Part shown: in pieces, positions 56,161 to 64,000 of the stretch
Position numbering within the stretch: position 1 is the stretch's first letter
Layout: each line of letters begins with the position of its first letter
From: Chimonanthus salicifolius
Taxonomy: Eukaryota; Streptophyta; Magnoliopsida; Laurales; Calycanthaceae
Assembly: GCA_013350335.1 (NCBI GenBank)
Contig: CM023539.1
Span: 20,752,448 to 20,816,447 of the forward strand
Length of the DNA: 64,000 bases
Direction of reading: 5' to 3'
Translations under genes and position numbers: made by a program
Notes under the pieces: model-generated
Databases searched by the model: none
What the model was told of the DNA's origin: nothing
Seen by the model: only the letters and a program-made list of their open reading frames with translations

Positions 56161-57127
56161 TCTATTGATCTGTGGACACTCCATCTTGTTGGCTACACCG
56201 GAAACAGGTGCTAACACCTCGGGAAACCTTAGAGACGAATCCTGATGTGCAGGGTTGAGTGGGACGAAATCCTCCAGTTGACCCAGTAGAAGGTGAGCGT
56301 CTCCCAAAACTGGGTCTAAATTACTTGTTCGGGCGGAAAGCATTTCCCCCACTTTGACCTCGGCGACTGTCCACAAACTTGATTGTTTCCATCAGCTCTT
56401 GCTCAGCTATACTAGCTCGGCTAACCACTTCCGCCAAAGTAGCTGATTTGAATATTGTGACCTTGGCTCTTAAGCTAGGTCGTAGGCCTCGTTCAAACTT
56501 CCGAGCCTACCTGTATTCTGTGTCTACCATGTACATAGCATAACATGATAAACGGAGAAACTCTTGATAGTAATCCGCAACCGTCATGGTGCCCTGGACC
56601 AGAGATATGAACGCTTGTGTCTGGCGTTCCTTCTCTTCCTCTGGAAAATAATGATCCAGAAACATTCCAACGAACTGGTCCCACGTCATCTCGGTCCTTT
56701 CCCCCTGGAATCTGTGCTTGTTGACGTTCTACAACACTCCACCATTTGCCGGCATCATCTACCAATTGTGTGGTAGCCAGAAGTATTCGGTCCTCATTAC
56801 TGGTGATCTTAAGCAGCTTCAAGATTTTTGTGATGTTCTCAACCCAGTTTTCTGCTTCTGTGGGTCCCTTTTTCCCTTTGAAATAAGGGGGATGCTGCTG
56901 TTGGAAGTCCCTAACCATATTCCCGTCCTGTGATTCGTTGGAGGTTACGCTTCCAGTGCCGTTTTGATGTTACTGTAGAACGGAAGTGACCACTGCCTTT
57001 ACTAGGCTCTGCAACTCAAGAGGTACTTCAGGAATATTAACACTGTTTTGTCCTTCTTCTTGGTGTGGGTGTTGTACCTCTTCCTCCTGATGCGGGTTTT
57101 TTCAGGTTCTTCTTTTTCTCGAAGGCA
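56161..57127 (-). pseudogene. gag, several frameshifts, zinc knuckle destroyed
   Basis: The start ATG near 57125 is followed by a stop within nine codons. The capsid segment is open at 56918-56493 (PPYFKGKKGPTEAENWVENI, ATTQLVDDAGKWWSVVERQQ) and then changes frame near 56700, where two bases present in the other copy are missing; TWDQFVGMFLDHYFPEEEKE continues in the other frame. At about 56184 some 11 bases are missing compared with 44700, so the CCHC knuckle is reduced to KMECPQ. It cannot form a particle. Confidence 0.85.
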
Positions 57128-57545
57128 TTTTCCTAACTCATTGAAACATCGCTTGACTTAGTTTTCTCATAAAGTTTTGTGTTTACATAGTTTGGGAAAT
57201 TGCGAAATCAGCATCTTGTATTTATTGTTTTGGAGAACTTTCCAACGTATCACATATTGTTTCTCATTTTGGGGAAATCCTGACGTTTCTTATTTTGGGG
57301 AAATATGTCCTACCTTGCTATGTTTGATAAATCTGTACTTATAGTGATTGTCCTTCCCTTGCTGTTATTCTTTTCATCAAGTGTTGTTCTCAGATTGAAT
57401 GCTTACAGTCTGATTCTCAACAAAATAAATTAATCCGGCCCTCGTGCAGCAGACTCCGAAGAGTCGGTCAGTTGGGATTCTTATCTTGTCAGTGAGACAT
57501 GATACCGTATTAATCTTACTTTGAAAGATTCACACTTCCGGTTTC
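57128..57545 (-). other. 5' leader with TTTGGGGAAAT boxes
   Basis: Boxes TTTGGGAAATTG, TTTTGGAGAACTTTCC, TTTTGGGGAAATCC and TTTTGGGGAAATATG (57190-57310), then the conserved PBS-proximal stretch with CAGACTCCGAAGAGTCGGTC. That last stretch contains GACTC...GAGTC and could fold. Confidence 0.65.
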
Positions 57546-57559
57546 GCGCTGATACCAAC
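57546..57559 (-). other. primer-binding site
   Basis: The minus strand reads GTTGGTATCAGCGC directly after the LTR end, close to the initiator Met-tRNA type TGGTATCAGAGC. Confidence 0.85.
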
Positions 57560-60500
57560 TGTAATGCCCAGCCATTTTTTACTCGCCGAAAATCAGAGTA
57601 TATTATTTTTTATAAATAAAGAGTTAGAGAGGACAGGTAATGTCCCAACGCGACCTAAGTCCGAGTTTCAAAACCCGACCCTTAACTAGCCATCGATACG
57701 TCTGCGCGGACCAAGTCCACTAAAACAGTTGATACGCTTTATGATTAACTGCGGAATTAATATATGAATAGAATACTATTCATAACCATGATATTAATAA
57801 ACAAGGAAGATAGCCGCTATTAAATTAACTTAAGTTGAAACATCCAAAAATCATCATCCAACCATAGCAAAATAAACTAAGTTATTACAATCCCAAAATG
57901 GTAATTATCTCAAATACATTGTTCCAAAATTCATTAAGTAAAGTAAACATAGTCTGCCCAAGCTCCTAAGCTTGGCTCTCTTCACGTCCCATATCCTTTC
58001 TATTTCATGTTCCATCATCTAAACAGTAGAAGTAGGGCATTAGTCAACACGCCTAGTAGAAATTCCAAATAGGGTTATACACAAAAAGGATCAATTTAAA
58101 AATTAGAATAAGAATATCATATCAAAACAGTAAACATATCATAGTGCCAAAAACAGCGCATGATGACATATCCAAATCATGCAAATGTATGTGTCATGTC
58201 ATGGGTGTCATATGCCAATGATCCCCCACCTAATCTCCATATCAACACCATACAAATCATAACAACATTTTCCTTGATATATTGGAACCATATCAAGGTG
58301 TTCCCTTGGCCATTTACGTCCGCAGTGTTTTGTGACGGCACCACCAGGTCACTGTTATACCTCCCCATGTGTGTTAATCGGAATTACCGATGGAGCATGG
58401 ACTCCTCCCTCTGCACAGGGCTTTTGGAGTGATTACCCTTGAGCCATTTGGCCCAATTACGCCGTACCCCTATCTAGCAATCCCGAACAAGGGCAACATA
58501 TCAATGGTTCACATAGCTTTTTACAAGCTAGTTTCAAGCCCCAAGTCATGTCCGGACAACTCATAACTCCGTTTGCTATCCCATATACTCCCTCCCATGC
58601 CATCCATGAGATCATGGATGCAGAAATTCCATTTCATATAAAATCATATTGAAATTTATTTCATAAAACTTATACCATTTGATTTACCAAAATAAACATT
58701 GTATTGAAATAAAAACCAGTAACATATAACATCCATTTGCATCTCAACATGGTAGGAATCCTACCAAATCTCAGTATAGTATCCTTGTTATTTTGTGATG
58801 TGATGTGCAACGATTACGTCAAAACCAATCACTCACCCGTTTGCGAAATCTCTTTACCTTAAAATGAATTCAATCATATACAATAATCAATTTAATTATC
58901 CATTTTATTTAAATCATCCCTGACATCCTTCCAGTTAGACTGATGTTTTTGGAAACATCAAATAAAAATCAACTTTTCATTTCGGTCGACTGAATCACGC
59001 TCAGCTACAGTGTTCTGCCTTACCGCAGACTTTCGGTCGACTAAAATACATTTTCAGTCGGCTGAACACCAACTCAGTATAGTTATTCTTTGACTCACTA
59101 ACATTTTAGTCGACTGAATCACGGATTCAGTCGGCTGACTCTGAGTCAAAGCCTTTTTATTCTCGGTCAATCCCCTTTCAGTCAACTGAATCATAGATTC
59201 AGTCAGCTGACTTTTGATCAGATTGACTGTATGTTTGGCCAATATAGATTCAGTCGACTGAATACATGATTCCGTCGACTGAATCATCAGCCAACAGTTT
59301 ACGTGTTTGCTAAGTAATCATTCAGTTGACTGAATCAAAGATTCAGTCGGCTGAAACACGTCAGATCCCTTTACTTATTTGATACGTCTTATTTCAGTCG
59401 ACTGAATCCCATATTCAGTCGGCTGAAACATCATTATACCCATTATATTCAAATCCAGACATGGTTCAGTCGACTGAATCTAAAGATTCAGTCGGCTGAA
59501 ACTCCCAGAATTGGTTTTCTATGTTCAGCCATACCAGTTCAATCGACTGAATCCCAGATTAAGTCGACTGACTGTATGTCAGTCTACTTTGTTTGTATAT
59601 TTGGCTTGACCCTTCCTCATGGAATCCATTCCTTATTATTTTTAAACATAAATAAAACCATTCATCTCACTTTCAGTGAGTTCACTCTATCCTCTAGCCA
59701 AAGTTAGAGTCTTCTCACAATCTATTCCTATCTTAAGCCATTAAACATAATTATAAATTTAATCCCATGGTTGTTGGTTTCCAACACATGTCCATTCCAT
59801 GGCTTGTAACAGTTTAGCCATCCATTTCGTGGATTGTGGAACCCATAGATTCGGCCATTCCATGACCAAGTCTATGGTTCACCCTTAGCCTTAATCATCC
59901 ATTGTTCTTAAGCTTAAGACATACCTTTTCCCATCTCCTCCTTTCTTTTGGTCTGTCTTTACTCCTCAGTCCTTCTCCTTCCCTTCTTATTCTTCAACAA
60001 CTTTCTCCAAGTGTCGATGGTGTAGATGAAAAAGAGATAGAGAAGAAGAGGAGAGAACTCTCTTGTTTCCCAAAGGTGAAATTCGGCCAAGGGATGTGAT
60101 GTGCCCCTTGGTTGGCATCCCTTTGTAACAGCCCAAAACTCTCCATCTTTCCTCATAATGTTTCCTTTGACCAATGAGTCCCTTCGCTTAACCAATGAGT
60201 CCCATTGTATTCCCAATGTGTGCATGGTTCCGTGTCCCTTAAGATGGAGACTTTCCATCTTCCTCTTCAACTCACCTTGAGATGGAAGTCTCCTCAACTT
60301 CCATCTTAACTCATCCCCAACTCAAACCTTATTTACTCAATTAAACTCATTAATTTGAACTCACTCACTCGAGGAACGTTACTTCTTTTAAACTCAACAC
60401 TTGTACTTAATTAAATGTGAACTCAATCTAATTGGAACTTAATTGAGCTCACCCATTCATGGTTGACCAAGTCAACCATGACTTAACCGACCATGCATGT

Positions 60501-60900
60501 GGTGACATGGTCACCACATGGCACGTGGGTCCTATCCTTGCCATGTCATTTATGATGTGGCACCTCACATACATGCCACCTCACTTGATGGGGTGGATTT
60601 ACGTATTGGGTCTTAATTGGGTAGCTGACCCAATTAATTAAACCTTACCAATTTAGTTAAAATCAACTCATTTATGACACATTGGGTCCCAATTGGGCAA
60701 TTGACCCATTTAATCACCTTTACCCAATTATTTCCAAATCGAATTCTATCTAGGATCCATTGGATCGTAATTGGGTCATTGACCCAACACCTTTACCCAT
60801 CTAAGGTCCATTCCATCTATAAATCTTAAATTCAACTAATTTAACAATTTAAATAGACAAAATCCAATATATTTATGCATTGAAAAATCCGGGTGTTACA
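57560..60900 (-). repeat. LTR D3, 5' LTR of the chain (3.34 kb)
   Basis: Low end TGTAATGCCCAGCC at 57560, high end ATCCGGGTGTTACA at 60900. It is the most complete D-family LTR here: decayed terminal hairpin (57680-57740), CCAAGC/GCTTGG (57958-57976), GGTAGGAATCCTACC (58751-58765), palindrome cluster (58981-59585), GAGATGGA hairpins (60245-60295) and the two exact hairpins near 60458-60522. It is followed by TCACG. Confidence 0.92.
58981..59585. repeat. TTCAGTCGACTGAA palindrome cluster in LTR D3
   Basis: At least sixteen copies of CAGTCGACTGAA or CAGTCGGCTGAA. Good pairs include 59108-59142, 59178-59212, 59323-59357, 59395-59428 and 59466-59500. Each arm is itself nearly palindromic, and the two arms are inverted relative to each other around 3-7 bases. 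Confidence 0.9.
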
Positions 60901-61966
60901 TCACGGGTACTCATACAACCCAAGACACCTTCGAAGTGATCCTAGGCTTATCTCAGGCAAGTATTAACTCGAACTTGTCACCGACTCGCTATAAACAATC
61001 ACCAACATCAAATGCACACAAGTTCATGGGCTCAAAAATCACATACAGATGTGGCCTACGTAAAGCGGCTCGACACGTATCCAATGTAGACAAAGCTATG
61101 CGGCTCAACCCCGAAATGTAGAAAATGCTACAATATACTCATAGGTGTTCATCCATGGAAGGGGTCTAATCCTTCAAACGGCCAATTGTACGTTATTTCC
61201 TCCACTCCAATAGCGACATAATCTATCACTAAAGTAAAATCCCAACCATGTCTAATCGTACCACATGGTTCTATATGGAATGGGATATAAGAAAGGCTAT
61301 GCAAATCATGATACCATCTCATAACAAGGATAGTCTAACCCCTGCAAAGCTTTAAACACCAACTCCCTACTCAAATCCATGGATATTTGTCCTTCCCACA
61401 TAAACATCGCTTCCAAGATCCATTGCACCCAGGAATATCCCAAAAAAAATAACAAGAAAGGTGGAATAGCGAAAGGATTACTTTTGGGAGAGAAAATCTG
61501 AGAGGGAGGAAGCTTGAGATGAATCTATCTCCAATCTCCTGCTTATAATTGCCCAACACGAGGCTAGAAAAGGAAAGAATCACTAACACGAGGGTATACT
61601 CCTCATTAAATGATGTCACACATCAATCTCCAACAAGGAGTACATCTACTACACTAGGGAGTTCCAATGGGTGAGGTATTATACTCATAGGCTCTACCCA
61701 ATTGACAACCACTCGACTTTAGTGTTAAAAATATCCAAATGCTCAATCTACCCATCCTCTTATTCACTTCAAAGTAGACCGACTCTAAGTCCAACTTGAA
61801 TCTGTGATGTAGATGGAATGCCATGGTAGATACGATGAGCAATTTGATCAAATAAATGCTAGATTTCTAATAAAATAGTATGTATAGCAATTTCCACATA
61901 TATTCACAACTATTATTCCATATGGGGTTGACATTAGGAGATATGCTTCAATTGCGTTGGTGATTT
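60901..61966. other. unclassified sequence between two LTRs
   Basis: About 1.07 kb without LTR features or recognisable protein. It may be the continuation of 32142-34958, split by the chained elements. An 82-codon open frame on the minus strand (61371-61619) has no recognisable features. I see no RNA gene. Confidence 0.45.
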
Positions 61967-64000
61967 TGTAACACCCCGCCCTTTTCACTCTAATTTTCAG
62001 AGTTTATTTTTTTTTTTTAAAAATATAAGAATCATGTGATTGGGGCGGAGTGTCACGACGCGAGTTAAGTTCGGATCTCTAAATCCGACCCTTACATTGT
62101 CCACATAATTCAAATAACACATCCATGAATAGTCCATTCAAAATCATTCAAACTGCCCAAGTTTCCGTGCTTGGTTTTCATCTCGATCCACGTTCTTCCC
62201 TTTCCCTGCGTCATCCACTAAGGATATAGATAGGGCGTTAGATCAACGCGTCCAGTAGTGTTTCCGAATAGGGCTACCACATGGTTAGTCAAAAACATGC
62301 AAATAATATAATAATAACACATGTGTGACAAAATTCCATAAAAACATGCTCTGTATGAAATGAACATGTAATGAGTCTCACCCATCACCATTCAACATAG
62401 CCATCACTTGACGGGATTCTCATCGTCAAGGTAACCCACAGTGGTCTTTCGGACGCCCCGACGGAGTGTGGCCTCCGGATTCCTCCTGATGGGATTCTCA
62501 TCATCAGGGTACCCCACAGTGGTCTTTCGGACGCCCCAACGGAGTGTGGCCTCCGGTTACAACACCATCATCCCATGTCATGCATGAGATGTCTATGCAA
62601 ACATGTCATTTAGAAACATAGCTTTACAAACATACAAGTTATTGAAATCAACATAAAACAACATAGAATAGTGGTTACAATAAAGGTAGGAAACCTACTG
62701 AAGATTCACTTCAGTACGTGATCTTTCTTTCGCGTCACCCGCTCATGACTTGCACGTCGTTCAACTTCCGGTACCTTATCCATATAACAATCAATAAATC
62801 ATACTATCACTTACTTGTTCATTCATATCTAAGACCCAACTACATCATGTGAGTCCTTTGATCAATCCCTTCGTTTGACTTGTATTCACAGATTTGCCAT
62901 TGGTATAACTAATGTCTAATCTTGCTCATAATCAAAGTTCATAAAAGTAATCTACCTTAGTGGCTGGTTATTTACTTATCACTAAGTCCAAAGATAAATC
63001 CATATGTTTACTTAATCCAACTCATACAACCAAGTCATAATCTCCAACAAAACAATCTATGGGGTTCGGCCATTCATATGGCCGAACCCTATGATCCTCC
63101 TACACAATGATCCCATCATTTGTTTACAAGTTAGGCTCTACCATTTACCCATATTAACTACAAGGTTCAGCCATCCCATGGCCAACCCAAAATCAGTAAC
63201 CTTATTACATAAAAACCTCCCAAAAACAGTCCACAAAGGTCTATGGTTTCCATGTTTTCCAACATGAAAACCAACCCTCTTTTACATGGGGTTCGGCCCT
63301 CCATGGTGGCCGAACCCAATGGCTATGTTTACTGTTTTTAAACCTCATATAAACATGTATAAACAGTATATTAATATCAGGTTTTAACTCTCAAAGAAAT
63401 CATCCAAAACAGTCCATAAAAATTCTATGGTTTACATGTTTTTCCAACATGAAACCAACATTCTTTTACATGGGGTTCGGCCCTCCATGGTGGCCGAACC
63501 CAATGGTTATTCTTACTGTTTTTAAACCTCAGATAATCAGGTAATAACAATATATTATTAACAGGTTTTTATCTTTCAAACTAACATCCAAAATTAGCTC
63601 AATTCCATAGGGTTCGGCCATGCTCATTGGCCGAACACCATGACCTTTGGTTTTGAACTTTTAACCCTTTATCTTGGGTCTGAAACCAACATCCAAATCC
63701 ATATTTTAACCTCCTCAAAACATGTATTTTAAATCCAAATAATAACATCTAATATCAGTCCCAAACTATATGGTCTTAATTTCCAAAAACTATCAAAAAC
63801 AATCACTTGTTTCCATGGGGTTCGGCCATGCAAAGTGGCCGAACCCAATGGTCCATTTCCATCTTTTAACCCACTGATTTAGACCACATAAACTTCAGCC
63901 TTTTCTGATATCCAAACCCATGTTTTAACCCTCATTAAAACATGTATTTTGAATCTAATAAAATATGTAAAAACAGTCCACAAAATCCATGGTTTTCATG
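61967..64000 (-). repeat. LTR E2, cut by window end
   Basis: Low end TGTAACACCCCGCCC at 61967, preceded by GATTT. It is related to solo LTR E1. It carries the two-unit hairpin module (62405-62560) and GGTTCGGCCAT-type sites near 63063, 63165, 63294, 63474, 63609 and 63821. Two sites have the variant arms GGTTCGGCC/GGCCGAACC around CTCCATGGT. The other end and any internal region are outside the window. Confidence 0.85.
62405..62560 (-). repeat. tandem hairpin module in LTR E2
   Basis: First unit arms CTTGACG/CGTCAAG, second unit CCTGATG/CATCAGG. Each is followed by a CGGAGTGTGGCCTCCG hairpin. Two base pairs differ between the units and both are changed on both sides. Confidence 0.85.

Larger units (their letters stand above)
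48985..57559 (-). mobile_element. near full-length Tekay-like gypsy internal region, split by a solo LTR
   Basis: After removing 50760-54381 it is about 4.95 kb, with PBS, leader, gag, protease, RT, RNase H, integrase and chromodomain remnant in the normal Ty3/gypsy order on the minus strand. Every domain has a stop, frameshift or active-site change. Confidence 0.9.
34959..60900 (-). mobile_element. three-LTR, two-internal chain of Tekay-like gypsy elements
   Basis: Read on the minus strand: LTR D3 (57560-60900), internal region (48985-57559), LTR D2 (45978-48984), internal region (42860-45977), LTR D1 (34959-42859). Adjacent elements share D2, the arrangement expected from recombination between LTRs of related copies. 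Two solo LTRs are nested inside (36654-40276, 50760-54376). Flanks are TACAC before 34959 and TCACG after 60900, so there is no clean TSD; a TCACG does occur at 34945-34949, nine bases from the left end. All coding regions are broken. Confidence 0.8.

Overview
This window looks like plant nuclear DNA, probably angiosperm, and consists almost wholly of nested LTR retrotransposon sequence. I found no host protein-coding gene, rRNA, tRNA or CRISPR array. The evidence for a plant is: primer-binding sites matching the plant initiator-Met type (TGGTATCAGAGC and variants), Ty3/gypsy gag-pol remnants with a degenerate chromodomain of the Tekay/Del kind, 5-bp target-site duplications (TSDs), and many solo LTRs. 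I cannot name the species.

Layout. (1) 1-9090 is a minus-strand, heavily deleted gypsy element (3' LTR 1-826, 5' LTR from 5781), split by a plus-strand solo LTR at 981-4311. (2) 9091-19929 is a pile of LTR pieces: a minus-strand LTR body carrying a 121-bp tandem array (10622-11570), a solo LTR (11955-17681) that itself contains another solo LTR (12272-14918), a 189-bp duplication, and LTR fragments in opposite orientations. (3) 19930-31293 is a structurally complete plus-strand element with two 3.75-kb LTRs that are almost identical by eye, a GGTGT TSD, and an internal region with no working gag or pol; it is recent and non-autonomous. (4) 31294-32141 is the rest of the LTR it entered. (5) 32142-34958 and 60901-61966 are unclassified; the first holds a 42-44-bp satellite with a CACGTG in most units. 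(6) 34959-60900 is a minus-strand LTR-internal-LTR-internal-LTR chain of Tekay-like elements, with a solo LTR (36654-40276) inside one LTR and another (50760-54376) inside the RNase H region. Its pol is dead: the RT motif reads FINN, one integrase has Lys at the catalytic Glu and the other Gly at a catalytic Asp. (7) 61967-64000 is the start of a further minus-strand LTR.

What stands out is the LTRs themselves. All families here share a 2.6-4.3-kb architecture bounded by TGTAA and TTACA and filled with short near-perfect inverted repeats of several classes, in a similar order in most families. At least three classes show paired changes in both arms between copies. This hairpin-studded giant LTR is the best candidate for an undescribed system in the window. 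The proteins needed for movement are broken in every element seen, so recent activity (the 19930-31293 element) must have depended on a helper elsewhere.
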